Source: Halolactibacillus alkaliphilus (lineage in GTDB: Bacteria > Bacillota > Bacilli > Bacillales > Amphibacillaceae). From it: 64,000 nt of DNA. The position numbers and the translations under genes were made by a program. Positions 1 through 8,870 of the stretch are shown here, piece after piece. How positions within the stretch are numbered: the first letter of the stretch is position 1; every line of letters begins with the position of its first letter. Below the pieces are notes generated by a model that was given only the letters and a program-made list of their open reading frames with translations, did no database searches and was not told the origin of the DNA. Location: positions 1-64,000 of the forward strand of contig NZ_FOWN01000011.1 in assembly GCF_900115465.1 (NCBI RefSeq), read 5' to 3'.

Positions 1-194
1 TATCTTATAAAAACAGAAATAATCATAGCAGCGTAGTTAAGCTCCTCCGGAGCTCCAAGACGTGATTTTTTACTTACCTCACGGTAAATGTGGTCAATAT
101 CAATGACCGAAATAATAGCGTCATATCGTTGGGTAGGTTCCATTGCATATAATTCATTAATGCTAAATAAACTCTCTTGTCGTATAATAGGCAT
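1..194 (-). CDS. Transposase, N-terminal part (cut by window edge)
   Basis: Reading the minus strand from an ATG at 192-194 gives an open frame that runs off the left edge (about 64 residues). It starts MPIIRQESLFSINELY and continues through RYDAIISVIDID to ELNYAAMIISVFIR. This resembles the N-terminus of IS1182/DUF772-type transposases, where a 'YDAIFSVIDI...LNYAAM' pattern is typical. A good ribosome binding site (GGAGGAG, complement at 203-209) sits 8 nt upstream of the ATG, so the start is well supported. The catalytic DDE part lies outside the window, so it cannot be said whether the element is intact. The family assignment is from memory of the family pattern. Confidence 0.72.
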   Translation of the reverse strand, partial: MPIIRQESLFSINELYAMEPTQRYDAIISVIDIDHIYREVSKKSRLGAPEELNYAAMIISVFIR

Positions 195-345
195 AGGGAG
201 TTCTCCTCCAGTCTTTTGGTTTAGTTTGGTTACTTACCATTATACAAGACTTGGGGAGGTACTTCCTTTTTTATGCTTCAAAACCATTGGGCCGCAAGGC
301 CTCAGAATTATGAAATTCATTCAATTAGAAAAGATTTAAACTTAT
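1..345 (-). mobile_element. End of an insertion sequence (IS1182-like)
   Basis: The transposase start at 194 implies that its element ends to the right of it. The 195-345 stretch has no convincing gene. It contains a short palindrome GGGCCGCAAGGCCTC (289-303 region) and an AT-rich inverted motif (GAATTATGAAATTC, about 304-317), plausible as terminal sequence. The other end of the element is outside the window, so the inverted repeat and target duplication cannot be verified and the right boundary is approximate. Confidence 0.35.
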
Positions 346-441
346 TCTATGTTTAATTTAACTTTTATTTAACTCCTCGTGTAAAATTAAAACAGCATTT
401 AACTTATTTGGCTGTAAGGATAGCAGTGGCAAAAGAAAAGT

Positions 442-458
442 CAATGACTTAGTCATTG
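442..458. repeat. 17-nt perfect palindrome before the mgtE promoter
   Basis: CAATGACT-T-AGTCATTG has 8-nt arms around a single base and lies 6 nt upstream of the -35 box at 465. The position suits an operator or activator site. No known factor is assigned. Confidence 0.4.
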
Positions 459-464
459 TACGAT

Positions 465-493
465 TTGACAAGAGGTTCCATCCCCTTTAGAAT
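465..493 (+). promoter_or_regulatory. Sigma-A promoter of the M-box/mgtE transcript
   Basis: TTGACA at 465-470, a 17-bp spacer and TAGAAT at 488-493 form a near-consensus promoter. Transcription would start near 500, about 17 nt before the M-box begins. Confidence 0.8.
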
Positions 494-514
494 GAACGTG
501 TCAAGATAAGTTAT

Positions 515-672
515 ACCTCGTTAGGTGAGGCTCCTGTGCAGGAGATACGCTGCTGCCCAAAAACGTCCAAAGACGCCAATGGGTCAACAAGAATCATCGA
601 CATAAGGTGATTTTTAACGTAGCTGGATAATGTCCTATGCCGCACAGTGCTAAAGCTCTACGAATGGAGGCG
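515..672 (+). ncRNA. M-box (ykoK leader) Mg2+ riboswitch
   Basis: The stretch contains the hallmark conserved blocks of the M-box aptamer: GTTAGGTGAGGCTCCTGTG, GGAGATACGCTGCTGCCC, CAATGGGTCAACA, ATCATCGACATAAGGTGATT and CAGTGCTAAAGCTCTACGA. They occur in the expected order, with the closing helix CCTCG...CGAATGGAGG. In this class, Mg2+ binding compacts the RNA and turns the downstream gene off. It is followed by an intrinsic terminator at 690-720 and then mgtE, so control by premature termination is the natural reading. A second weak inverted repeat (GAAGGCT 816-822 with AGCCTTC 851-857) lies just before the mgtE ribosome binding site. Confidence 0.95.
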
Positions 673-689
673 TTTATTTAGTTTAGTCT

Positions 690-720
690 AAAACCTGTCT
701 CCTATATGAGATGGGTTTTT
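690..720 (+). terminator. Riboswitch expression-platform terminator
   Basis: AAAACCTGTCTC (690-701) pairs over 12 bp (two G-U) with GAGATGGGTTTT (708-719) around a 6-nt loop. The 3' arm ends in a T run. It lies 18 nt after the M-box. Confidence 0.88.
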
Positions 721-882
721 ATTATGGACTTGAAAATGGAGAAAAAAGGAGTGAAGATGCTGTGGATAGTTATTCAAGTTATCAAGATGACGCTGAAATA
801 TATAGGTATAATATTGAAGGCTTCCCTCATTTGATTCACTCTAAATGTATAGCCTTCTAAATAATGAAGGGAGTACGATAGT

Positions 883-2244
883 ATGATCGCATTCGATGAA
901 GTAAACCGTACAGATTATGCCACGGACGTATTACAAGCACTAAAGCAAGGTGATAAAAAGACGTTTCGTGAATTGTTTTTAGATTTACATCCAACAAATC
1001 AATTAGAGATTTTTGTTCAACTCAACCGACAGTTACGACAAAAGTTATATGAGTTAATGACAGGTAATGAATTTGCAGAAGTGTTTATAGAGTTAGAACT
1101 TGAGAAGCAAAAGTTAATAATTAATGAGCTCACCGATCAATACATGAAGGAGCTTTTTGACACAATTCCTACAGATGACGTAGCAGACTTTCTAGCTGAA
1201 CTTGATAAGGCAGAGAAAGATAAGATACTGCATGCAATGGCGCCAGAGCGAGAAATGATCATTCGTGAACTACTCAGTTACCCAATTGAAACAGCTGGGG
1301 GGTTGATGGCGAAGGAGTTCATTACAGTAAGTAAAAATGAAAAGGTTAGTGAAGTCATTGATAATCTCCGTTTTCAAGCACCTGACGCTGAAACGATTTA
1401 CTATTTATATGTATTAGATGAACAATCTAAACTTGTTGGTGTTGTGTCTTTGCGGGATTTAATTATTTCACCTGCCTTTGAGACTATTGACAATATTATG
1501 GGGACAGATATTGTGTCTGTCACAACCGAAATGGATCAGGAAGAAGTTTATAAAATTATGAAACGATATGACTTTTTAGCTGTGCCTGTTGTAACCAAAA
1601 AAGGAGAGTTAACTGGTATCATCACTATTGATGATATGATGCATGTAATGGAAGAAGAAGTAAATGAAGATTTTGATGAGTTTATCGCTGCTAAAGGTGG
1701 TACAGATATTAATATCAGTTCATTTGCAGCAGCTAAAAAAAGAGCGCCATGGATTGTGATGCTGATATTCTTTGGTTTTTTAACAGGTGGTGTTATAGGC
1801 TCATTTGAAGAAGCTTTAGAGGAAATGGTGATTCTGGCAGTGTTTATTCCATTAATTATGGATTCAGCCGGTAATGCAGGAACACAATCGTTAGCGGTTG
1901 TCGTGCGTGCAATTGCGACAGATTCATTTGAAAAACGTGGGCTACTTTCTGCGATTCGTCGGGAACTTGGAACAGGCCTATTGCTTGGTGCTATTACGGG
2001 CACAGTTTTACTTATTGTCATCCCGATCGTTTATGGAAGTTTTGCTCTTTCGTTAATTGTTGCTTCATCACTTTTCATCACGCTTAGCTTTTCTACCATC
2101 ACGGGCGCTGTTGTTCCAGTAATTATTACAAAGTTAAAATTAGACCCGGCGATTGCTTCAGGCCCATTTATTACAACTTTAAATGATATTTTAGGTCTCA
2201 TCGTCTACTTTACGATTGCCACGACATTTATGGCATATTTGTAA
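883..2244 (+). CDS. mgtE: Magnesium transporter MgtE
   Basis: 453 residues, the usual length for MgtE, a homodimeric Mg2+ channel of the plasma membrane gated by its own cytosolic Mg2+ sensor. The N-terminal alpha-superhelical MgtE_N domain covers about residues 15-125. The tandem CBS pair (about 130-255) includes 'ETAGGLMAKEFITV' and 'GIITIDDMMHV'. Five hydrophobic segments follow from about 285 to the end, with 'MDSAGNAGTQS', the pore-lining signature of the family. The ATG at 883 has AAGGGA at 867-872. The upstream M-box riboswitch makes Mg2+ repression of the gene nearly certain, and a terminator closes the unit at 2284. Confidence 0.97.
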   Translation: MIAFDEVNRTDYATDVLQALKQGDKKTFRELFLDLHPTNQLEIFVQLNRQLRQKLYELMTGNEFAEVFIELELEKQKLIINELTDQYMKELFDTIPTDDVADFLAELDKAEKDKILHAMAPEREMIIRELLSYPIETAGGLMAKEFITVSKNEKVSEVIDNLRFQAPDAETIYYLYVLDEQSKLVGVVSLRDLIISPAFETIDNIMGTDIVSVTTEMDQEEVYKIMKRYDFLAVPVVTKKGELTGIITIDDMMHVMEEEVNEDFDEFIAAKGGTDINISSFAAAKKRAPWIVMLIFFGFLTGGVIGSFEEALEEMVILAVFIPLIMDSAGNAGTQSLAVVVRAIATDSFEKRGLLSAIRRELGTGLLLGAITGTVLLIVIPIVYGSFALSLIVASSLFITLSFSTITGAVVPVIITKLKLDPAIASGPFITTLNDILGLIVYFTIATTFMAYL

Positions 2245-2283
2245 GTGATGAAATATTAGCATATATTATTTAAGTCGCATAGA

Positions 2284-2318
2284 CAAAAGCTCTCTTAATA
2301 GCATAAGAGGGCTTTTTG
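2284..2318 (+). terminator. Terminator after mgtE
   Basis: AAAGCTCTCTTA pairs with TAAGAGGGCTTT (one G-U) around a short loop and is followed by TT. It ends the mgtE unit. Confidence 0.85.
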
Positions 2319-2503
2319 CATGGTTGTTTGAGGGTTAAATAAAGACCACTCATCTACTCAGTCATAGGTTATCTGCATAAGCTCTTTTTAAGAGACTTCG
2401 AGAAGGACAATAGTTTCATATAATTTCTAAGCAGAATTCCTAGTTAAATTATGGTATAGTTTAATAAGAAATAGATAGATAAAAGAAGAAAAGAGGCGAC
2501 GAG

Positions 2504-3130
2504 ATGTCATTAATACATAAACGAATAATCGGCATGCTGGTAGGTAATTTATTATTGGGTATCGCAATTGGTATTTTAAGAATTGCTGAGCTTGGAACAG
2601 ATCCCTTTGCAACGATGAACTTAGGGGTAAGCTCAACCATTGGTTTAACTTTTGGTTTTTATTCTGTTATTTTTAATTTGCTGTTGTTTGTTTTTCTCTT
2701 TATTAATAGTCGCGAACTCATTGGGTTTGGTACATTTATAAACATGTTTCTATTAGGGTATACCGCAGACCTTATTGTTTATGGCTATGAGACACTCGCC
2801 TTAAATGGTTTTGATTTAGGTGTGCGCTTTATTCTCGTCTTTGTGGGAGTCTTCATATCATCTGTAGGGTTATCGTTATATGTAACGGCTAATCTAGGTG
2901 TATCACCTTATGATGCGCTACCGTTAATTCTCCAAGAACTAACAAACAATAGAATTCCTTTCGGAATAGCTCGTTTGATCGTTGATGCTACGGCTGTTGT
3001 GATTGGCTTTTTATTTGGTGCGGTTGTTGGCTGGGGGACGTTAATTGTCGCTGTCTCGTTGGGGCCATTAGTGTCCGTTTTTAATAAATATTGGTTTGAA
3101 CCGATATTAAAGCCAGAGGTGCTGAAGTAA
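2504..3130 (+). CDS. YczE/YitT-like integral membrane protein
   Basis: 208 residues with about five or six hydrophobic helices and no large soluble domain. The 'LGTDPFATMNLGVS' near residue 30 and its internal echo 'LGVSPYDALPLILQ' near 130 are the duplicated loops of the YczE/YyaS family. B. subtilis YczE affects secondary-metabolite production by an unknown mechanism; no transport substrate is established for the family. The ATG at 2504 has GAGGCG upstream. A TG-extended -10 (TGGTATAGT, 2452-2460) may be its promoter. The lipid kinase gene follows after 35 bp, so the two are probably co-transcribed. Confidence 0.75.
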   Translation: MSLIHKRIIGMLVGNLLLGIAIGILRIAELGTDPFATMNLGVSSTIGLTFGFYSVIFNLLLFVFLFINSRELIGFGTFINMFLLGYTADLIVYGYETLALNGFDLGVRFILVFVGVFISSVGLSLYVTANLGVSPYDALPLILQELTNNRIPFGIARLIVDATAVVIGFLFGAVVGWGTLIVAVSLGPLVSVFNKYWFEPILKPEVLK

Positions 3131-3165
3131 GGCTGATGTTAATAGCTTTAAAGTGAGGTGTAACC

Positions 3166-4080
3166 ATGAGTGTAGCGTTTATAGTTAATCCGACTTCCGG
3201 TAAAGGAATCACAACGTTTAACCGTTTTAAACAAAAATTGACTATTTCTTACCGTTCCTATATTACTGGTTATCAAGGGCATGCAACAAAGATTGTAAAA
3301 TATTTGGTTAAAGAAGAGAAAGTGACGTTAGTGATTGTTGTTGGTGGTGATGGAACAATTCATGAAGTGCTGAATGGACTTGATGATGAAAAGATGACTT
3401 TAGGTGTTATTAAGAATGGGTCGGGTAATGATTTTTCTCGCTATTTTAAGACGTTTCAAGATCCGAAAGAAATCGAGCACTTTATGCGACAACCTAAACG
3501 TACATCTGTTGATATGTTGAAGGTGAAGCACGGGAGCTTCAACCGTTGCATGATAAATAATGGAGGAATTGGTTTTGATGCGTTTGTTTGTGAGTATGTA
3601 AATCAATCAAAGGCTAAAAAACACTTGAACAAGTTACGACTGGGAAAGTTAGTGTATCCCTTGTTTGTATGCAGAGCTTTTAAAGTATTTAAGCCTTTTT
3701 CAGTTACAGTGACCATTGATGGAGAGGTCACGCTTTATGAACGTGTATGGTTTATAACGGTGAGTAATCAGCCTTATTTTGGTGGAGGGATGAACATAGC
3801 GCCAAAGGCAAAAGCGACGGATCGTTTACTTGATATTACGATTGTGCATGGGCTAGATGCTAAAGGAGTTTTTAAGCTATTCTGGCAGGTCTATCGAGGG
3901 ACTCACGAAAAGTCACCATATGTTTCTCAATGTCAAGTGCATGATATGACTGTGAAATTAGCTGAGCGAGTGGTTTGTCATAGTGATGGTGAAACCTATT
4001 ATATGAATGGACATTTTCCTATTCATTATTCAGTTAGTCCGCAAAAATTAAAGTTGGCTGAAACATGTCAAAACAAATGA
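3166..4080 (+). CDS. Diacylglycerol/lipid kinase (DgkB/YegS family)
   Basis: 304 residues, typical for bacterial lipid kinases of the DAGK_cat family. The N-terminus 'AFIVNPTSGKG' and the nucleotide-binding 'VVGGDGTIHEVLNGL' at about residues 62-76 are diagnostic. 'GSGNDFSRYF' (about 86-95) is the second conserved loop. The likely role is ATP-dependent phosphorylation of diacylglycerol or a related lipid at the inner leaflet, recycling diacylglycerol from lipoteichoic acid synthesis. Substrate choice among family members cannot be read from sequence. GAGGTG lies 8 nt before the ATG. A bidirectional terminator follows. Confidence 0.88.
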   Translation: MSVAFIVNPTSGKGITTFNRFKQKLTISYRSYITGYQGHATKIVKYLVKEEKVTLVIVVGGDGTIHEVLNGLDDEKMTLGVIKNGSGNDFSRYFKTFQDPKEIEHFMRQPKRTSVDMLKVKHGSFNRCMINNGGIGFDAFVCEYVNQSKAKKHLNKLRLGKLVYPLFVCRAFKVFKPFSVTVTIDGEVTLYERVWFITVSNQPYFGGGMNIAPKAKATDRLLDITIVHGLDAKGVFKLFWQVYRGTHEKSPYVSQCQVHDMTVKLAERVVCHSDGETYYMNGHFPIHYSVSPQKLKLAETCQNK

Positions 4081-4109
4081 AAAGGTTATCAGGTCATCGA
4101 GTGAATATA

Positions 4110-4142
4110 AAAGAGAAGCCTGTTAGGTCTTAGCTTCTCTTT
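4110..4142. terminator. Bidirectional terminator between convergent genes
   Basis: AAGAGAAGC (4111-4119) pairs with GCTTCTCTT (4133-4141), with T runs on both strands. It ends the lipid kinase on the plus strand. On the minus strand it overlaps the last codons of the diguanylate cyclase gene, whose stop at 4130-4132 lies in the loop. Confidence 0.85.
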
Positions 4143-5776
4143 TTTCGTTCTATTTTATTTTTGTACATAAGTTGGTCGACGTGATGATAAAAATGGGTAT
4201 ATTTTGGCCATTCTTTTTCGTTATAGAGGTCACTGCCAATCGCTACATCGAGCGTATAAGGTAACGTTTCAGAATGATCTTTTAATGCTTTTCGCATGGC
4301 GATGACTTGGTTTTGATAATGGTGTTTATCTAAACGGTCACTTAATATCACAAATTCATCACCGCCAATACGGTAACAGCTTGACCCAATAAAAGCATCT
4401 AACAATATTTTGTATACAAGCATAATGGCCTGGTCCCCGCTCGTATGACCGAAAGTGTCATTGATAAATTTTAAATCATTCAAATCAACAAGAATTAATC
4501 GAAAATGCTTATTGCCATTAAGGCGATTATTTAAGTCTCGCTCATAAGCTGTACGATTTAATCCGTTTGTAAGAAGGTCCTTATAAGCAAGTGTTTCAAG
4601 CAATTGGTTTCTTCTAGCTTGTTCGGCGCTTTGTTTAAGGTATCGATACGTATCGATGAAAAGAAGGCTAAAAAAGACCAGTACCCCAATGAGAAGCATG
4701 CTTGAAATAGCTTGAAAGCTTCTTGTGAAAAAAAGGACAATTTCAAAAATAACTGCAATCACGAAGATAGATAAATAGCGTGAGAATTGACGTATTTCGC
4801 TGCTTCTGTCAAGGTGATATTCATAGGTAAGCGCACCTATTTGTATGATAGATAAAATAAGAATGATAAGTAAAACAAAGGCTATTAATTCAATGAAATT
4901 AAAGTAGTTAAATTGTTGTAAAAATAATATGGCAATTGAAGTCATAGCAAAGATTAACGCGACGGACCTAAATAAGGTAATAAATCGTTTCGTTACGGAT
5001 TCTTTAATATATAGTGCAATAAAACCTGCGATAAGAGGGACCATTAAATAGCTCAGGCCTCCAATAATAAATGGATTTCCAGTAATAAATTGAAGAAGCT
5101 TGGACTCGCCAAAAATCCATAAACTTGTAGTTAAACTAAGCAACCCTAAGTACAACAATCTGTTATCAATAAATTTTCTTTGTGACAAGGCGATAAGTAA
5201 ACAACTCATTGCTAATATAAACAGAATAAGACCAACGACAAAGTTTAAGCCCTGGTTCTTAATAATATGAAAAAGTAAAGCATCGCTTGAACCGATTTGA
5301 ATAGGGTTGATTGTTCCAGCGAAGGCATTAGTTTCAGAACGAATTTGAAGCGTTAGTTCTTTGTCTTGATATCCGTAAGGTAAGTAAACCAATTCCCAGG
5401 AACTTGTGAGTGGTGTTCTTAGTCTGCCGTTTTGGTTGTTTACCTTTTGGTGAATCATCTCGCCATCTAAGTACACCGTAATATCTTGTAGTGACGCTCT
5501 AATCAACACATGATCATAACTATCAGGTGTTTTGGGTAGTGTCGTTGTGGCAAAATATGTTGTGTTTTTCCCTACATTAATTTCCGCTGGTAAATCAACG
5601 GTTTTGACATGCATATCCCCTAAAAAGATGGCCCAATCATCGTTAAGAGAAGTTAAACGATCGGGTAGTAATTTATACTCAGTAGTATGATGTATATATG
5701 AAAAAAATGTAAATAACAATAAGAAAAACAAGCTAAAGCTCAAAACGATCCATCGGTTTCTCATATAATTCTGCAT
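4130..5776 (-). CDS. Membrane-bound diguanylate cyclase (7TM-type sensor + GGDEF)
   Basis: 548 residues. One N-terminal membrane anchor (about 8-28) is followed by an extracellular beta-rich segment (about 35-175) resembling a 7TMR-DISM extracellular or jelly-roll domain, then about seven hydrophobic helices (about 178-385) and a C-terminal GGDEF domain (about 395-545). The active-site loop is intact: 'CYRIGGDEFVIL'. The family makes cyclic di-GMP from two GTP. The RxxD inhibitory site normally five residues before GGDEF is absent ('SSCYRI'), so product inhibition may be lacking. The start was moved from a GTG at 5788 to the ATG at 5776, because GAGGTG (complement of 5786-5791) sits 9 nt before the ATG and overlaps the GTG. 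The ligand sensed is unknown. Confidence 0.85.
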   Translation of the reverse strand: MQNYMRNRWIVLSFSLFFLLLFTFFSYIHHTTEYKLLPDRLTSLNDDWAIFLGDMHVKTVDLPAEINVGKNTTYFATTTLPKTPDSYDHVLIRASLQDITVYLDGEMIHQKVNNQNGRLRTPLTSSWELVYLPYGYQDKELTLQIRSETNAFAGTINPIQIGSSDALLFHIIKNQGLNFVVGLILFILAMSCLLIALSQRKFIDNRLLYLGLLSLTTSLWIFGESKLLQFITGNPFIIGGLSYLMVPLIAGFIALYIKESVTKRFITLFRSVALIFAMTSIAILFLQQFNYFNFIELIAFVLLIILILSIIQIGALTYEYHLDRSSEIRQFSRYLSIFVIAVIFEIVLFFTRSFQAISSMLLIGVLVFFSLLFIDTYRYLKQSAEQARRNQLLETLAYKDLLTNGLNRTAYERDLNNRLNGNKHFRLILVDLNDLKFINDTFGHTSGDQAIMLVYKILLDAFIGSSCYRIGGDEFVILSDRLDKHHYQNQVIAMRKALKDHSETLPYTLDVAIGSDLYNEKEWPKYTHFYHHVDQLMYKNKIERKKRS

Positions 5777-5887
5777 AGGCCGTGGCACCTCATTTTATGA
5801 TAGGTCTTTAGTGTTATTTTAGCATAATCTTAACTATTTGTATCGACAAATATATTATTAAGGGCATATGGAGTATTTCGTAGGGAT

Positions 5888-5903
5888 TTCGAAAACTTTC
5901 GAA
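5888..5903. promoter_or_regulatory. Inverted repeat upstream of the LacI gene
   Basis: TTCGAAA-AC-TTTCGAA is a perfect 7-2-7 palindrome, 18 bp upstream of the -35 box. It shares CGAAA/TTTCG half-sites with the operator at 5956 and the other glucan-locus sites, so it may be an auxiliary operator of the neighbouring LacI-family repressor. Confidence 0.5.
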
Positions 5904-5921
5904 AAAATAGTAAAGAGCTAC

Positions 5922-5970
5922 TTGACCGGTTAATAATAAGTCGATATAATTAAAACGAAAACGCTTTCGA
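5922..5970 (+). promoter_or_regulatory. Promoter and operator of the LacI-family gene
   Basis: TTGACC (5922-5927), a 17-bp spacer and TATAAT (5945-5950) form a strong promoter. The palindrome CGAAAACGCTTTCG (5956-5969) lies right at the expected transcription start, where a LacI-type repressor or CcpA would block initiation. Autoregulation is likely. Confidence 0.75.
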
Positions 5971-5984
5971 AGGAGGTGTAAATA

Positions 5985-6995
5985 ATGGCGGTAACCATTT
6001 ATGATATTGCAAAGGCAACAGGTTTTTCGATTACGACCGTTTCGAAAGTACTTAATAACTACCCGGATGTCGGACAAAAGACGCGGGAAAAAATATTAAA
6101 AACCGTTGATGAAATGGGGTATTTCCCAAGTTCATACGCGCGAACGTTGACGACGAAAAAATCCTACACTTTAGGCGTGATTTACATGGAATCACTAGGT
6201 ATAGGTCTTAAGCACTCATTTTTTAGTGGTATTATACAATCATTTAAGCAAGTCGTTGAATTGGAAGGCTATGATTTATTATTTATCGCGAATAAAATTG
6301 GTGATGAGAAAAAAAGCTATTTAGATCACTTTAAATACCGTGGTGTCGATGGTGTTGTTGTTTTCAGCTCAGAAAATGATGATGAAGAATTAGATAAGGT
6401 GATTGATGCTGATTTACCCTCTGTTATTATTGACTTAGATAGCTCGAACACTAACGTTGTGCACAGTGATAATTATCAAGGGACAGAGTTAGCGTTACAA
6501 TACTTAACGGATTTAGGACATAAAAAAATTGCTCATATTGCCGGACATCAAAATACCTTTTCTGGTATTGAACGGATGAAAGGGTTCTTAAAAGCAATGA
6601 AAAGGCTAGACTTAACGATTCCGCCTTCGTATATTGTCAACGGTGGTTTCTTCTCAATAGAAGGTGGTAGAGAAGCCATGCAGCAGTTGCTTGTATTAAA
6701 TGAACGGCCAACGGCTGTCTTTGCTAGTTCAGATACAATGGCCCTTGGAGCAATACAAGTGATACAAGAAGCCGGCTTGCGTGTGCCAGAAGACATTTCA
6801 GTGATTGGCTATGATAACGTGGATTGGTCAGAATATATAACACCAAGATTAACAACAATCAGACAAGATGTTGATAAGATCGGGGCTGATGCGGCTAAAA
6901 TCTTATTAAATAGCATTAACGGGAAAACGAAGAAGTATGTTAAAGAAGTCATTCCAGTCACATTAGTTAAAAGAGATTCATGTAGCGAAAGATAA
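5985..6995 (+). CDS. LacI-family transcriptional regulator of the glucan locus
   Basis: 336 residues, standard for LacI/GalR repressors. The helix-turn-helix 'TIYDIAKATGFSITTVSKVLNNY' region (residues 4-26) is followed by the hinge and a periplasmic-binding-protein-like effector domain (about 60-330), including 'PTAVFASSDTMALGAI' and 'DISVIGYDN'. It is the first gene of the beta-glucan cluster, with AAGGAGG upstream. Palindromes with a CGAAAGCG/CGCTTTCG core recur before its own gene and before the chemoreceptor, transporter and GH16 genes, so it probably represses them all. The effector is unknown; a beta-gluco-oligosaccharide is the natural guess. CcpA recognises similar sequences, so some sites may be shared. 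Confidence 0.88.
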   Translation: MAVTIYDIAKATGFSITTVSKVLNNYPDVGQKTREKILKTVDEMGYFPSSYARTLTTKKSYTLGVIYMESLGIGLKHSFFSGIIQSFKQVVELEGYDLLFIANKIGDEKKSYLDHFKYRGVDGVVVFSSENDDEELDKVIDADLPSVIIDLDSSNTNVVHSDNYQGTELALQYLTDLGHKKIAHIAGHQNTFSGIERMKGFLKAMKRLDLTIPPSYIVNGGFFSIEGGREAMQQLLVLNERPTAVFASSDTMALGAIQVIQEAGLRVPEDISVIGYDNVDWSEYITPRLTTIRQDVDKIGADAAKILLNSINGKTKKYVKEVIPVTLVKRDSCSER

Positions 6996-7022
6996 CTCGC
7001 TACATATTTTTTCAATAAAATA

Positions 7023-7034
7023 GAAAGCGCTTTA
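7023..7034. promoter_or_regulatory. Operator-like palindrome overlapping the chemoreceptor RBS region
   Basis: AAAGCGCTTT (7024-7033) is a perfect 10-bp palindrome in the 50-bp gap between the regulator and chemoreceptor genes and touches the ribosome binding site. It matches the locus operator core. No separate promoter is evident here. Confidence 0.5.
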
Positions 7035-7046
7035 GGTGGTGGACGC

Positions 7047-8765
7047 ATGTTATGGAAAAATAGGAGTATTGGGTGGAAGTATTCGCTAGTATATGTTATT
7101 ACGATTGGCTTATTTCTAACTTCTGCAGGCATTATAACGTTTTATTTAGGTGATGTTGAAACAAAAGTGAATGATATGAATGAGGAAGTTCAACATATTG
7201 ATAAACTAAATGCAATGGAGATTTTAATTCAGGAAAGATTTGTCTTACTTAGCCGTTTTATGGTAGCGCCAGATACAACGCAAGTGAACCAGTTCAATGC
7301 CACTGTTGAAACTTTCGATCATCTTGCTGAGGCTGTGAATCAGCGTCTCTCAAAAGAAGAAGAACAACAACTTTTTAGTGTGGTTGTCGCTCAAGACCAA
7401 GCGATTAGAGCGTTATACCAAGACTATATCCAAATAAGAGAACGAGATAAAACCGAGCAACTTAATTATATTACGCTAAGGGATGCTGGGCGTAACTACA
7501 ATCAAGCAAGTTTTGCTTTAAATCAGTTAAAAGCCATTGCGGATGAAGATTTGGCGCATGATTCAGCTATGATATTCACACGTTTTACGGATACGCGCTT
7601 TACTTTCTTAATAGCCATCATGGTGTCACTGGTGATTGGTACAGTTATTTTAGTGGTGGTTAATCGGGAAGTATCGAAAAAGATGCGGCGGATTACACGT
7701 TTTGGTGATGCATTAATGAGAGGCGATTTGAGCTCTACACCAATTAACGTGAAAGGAACAGATGAATTTTCTCGATTAGGTACTATTTTAAATAATGTAC
7801 AAACAACATTCAAAGGGATGATTGAGAGACTGTCATCAGTAAGTACGCATCTTAATGAAGAAAGCACAATGTTAGATGAAGGGGCAAGGAAGCTTCAAAC
7901 GAAAAATCAAGATGTCAAATCGCATGTGAGTGAATTAAAAACCGCAGTCCATCATCAAGCTAACTTAACGGATGATATTGTGAAGTACTCTCAAACTTTC
8001 AATGAGACAATAGGTTTAATTGAAGAAGAAAGTGATGCGATGCGTCACAAGTCTAAAGATGTATCAAATCAAACCGCACAGGGCATTGAAGTCATGCATA
8101 CATCTGTTGCTCAAATTAATACGATGTATGAGCTCATCGCCCAATCAACGAAGGAAATTATGAAGTTGAAAGACAATATTGGTCAAGTGGCGGATTTATC
8201 GGCGCTTGTAAATGATATTGCTAAACGGACGAATCTGTTATCGCTGAATGCCTCAATAGAAGCAGCGCGTGCTGGGGAAAAAGGGAAAGGCTTTGCGGTT
8301 GTTGCAAGCGAGATTCGGCAACTCTCACAAGATGTCAACGCTTCTATTACAGATATGAATGAGGTGTTAACATCGATTCAATTAGGTGCTGAAGAAGTGA
8401 GTGAAGTGCTTGTTCAATCTAGTGAGGGAATTGCCAAAGAAAAAGAGAACATGGGATACAATATTGAGGTTTTACAAAAAATGCAACAATTTATCGATCA
8501 GCTAATCCATCATGTTGATACAAATTATGCTAGCCTTAAAGTGATGGTTAACGAAAATCAACAACTGTATCAAGCGATTGAAGAAATGCAAGCATCCTCT
8601 GAGCAGACGTTTGAACAGCTTCAATTATCTGATCAGGCCATTAAAGAACAACGTTATGGTGTAGAGGGGATTGCATTACAGTCTGAAGCGCTGAAAGCGG
8701 AATCAGTACAATTAAGTGAACTCATTCAAACATTGCACCGAAAAAATGAAAAAACAAGCGAATAA
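7047..8765 (+). CDS. Methyl-accepting chemotaxis protein
   Basis: 572 residues. Membrane helix 1 lies at about 10-32, an extracellular all-helical ligand domain at about 33-180 (four-helix-bundle type by appearance), membrane helix 2 at about 184-206, HAMP at about 207-260, and a long cytoplasmic coiled coil with the signalling hairpin '[20 protein letters not shown]' and '[13 protein letters not shown]' (about residues 395-430). It should couple a ligand to CheA/CheW and flagellar bias. It sits between the LacI regulator (51 bp upstream) and the sugar transporter, under the same type of operator. A role in chemotaxis toward beta-glucan fragments, directly or through the binding protein, is therefore a reasonable inference. 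AGGTGGTGG precedes the ATG. Confidence 0.88.
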   Translation: MLWKNRSIGWKYSLVYVITIGLFLTSAGIITFYLGDVETKVNDMNEEVQHIDKLNAMEILIQERFVLLSRFMVAPDTTQVNQFNATVETFDHLAEAVNQRLSKEEEQQLFSVVVAQDQAIRALYQDYIQIRERDKTEQLNYITLRDAGRNYNQASFALNQLKAIADEDLAHDSAMIFTRFTDTRFTFLIAIMVSLVIGTVILVVVNREVSKKMRRITRFGDALMRGDLSSTPINVKGTDEFSRLGTILNNVQTTFKGMIERLSSVSTHLNEESTMLDEGARKLQTKNQDVKSHVSELKTAVHHQANLTDDIVKYSQTFNETIGLIEEESDAMRHKSKDVSNQTAQGIEVMHTSVAQINTMYELIAQSTKEIMKLKDNIGQVADLSALVNDIAKRTNLLSLNASIEAARAGEKGKGFAVVASEIRQLSQDVNASITDMNEVLTSIQLGAEEVSEVLVQSSEGIAKEKENMGYNIEVLQKMQQFIDQLIHHVDTNYASLKVMVNENQQLYQAIEEMQASSEQTFEQLQLSDQAIKEQRYGVEGIALQSEALKAESVQLSELIQTLHRKNEKTSE

Positions 8766-8768
8766 CTG

Positions 8769-8797
8769 TTGACAAACGCTTGGAAGGTCTTTAATAT
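8769..8797 (+). promoter_or_regulatory. Promoter of the glucan transporter operon
   Basis: TTGACA at 8769-8774, a 17-bp spacer and TAATAT at 8792-8797. It begins right after the chemoreceptor stop codon and would give a leader of about 360 nt before the binding-protein gene. Confidence 0.7.
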
Positions 8798-8808
8798 AGT
8801 AATTACTA

Positions 8809-8870
8809 AAGCGGTTTCGGAAACGCTTCCACGAAGGCGAAGAGTTAAGCGTTCCAAACAGCGAACCGCT
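8809..8870 (+). promoter_or_regulatory. Operator and possible 5'-end hairpin in the transporter leader
   Basis: AAGCGGTTTC-GGAAACGCTT (8809-8828) is an imperfect palindrome at the predicted transcription start. The same bases can pair with downstream sequence in RNA: GCGGTT (8811-8816) with AACCGC (8864-8869), enclosing GGAAACGCTT (8819-8828) with AAGCGTTCC (8847-8855). The element may therefore act as a DNA operator, as a 5'-terminal stem-loop, or both. Nothing coding was seen in 8766-9163. Confidence 0.5.

Noticed and set aside
88-339. Plus-strand 83-residue frame at the left edge
   Set aside because: It lies antisense to the transposase start, has no ribosome binding site and no recognisable composition.
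1548-2021. 157-residue minus-strand frame inside mgtE
   Set aside because: Ser/Thr/Pro-rich shadow of a strongly conserved transporter gene, no ribosome binding site.
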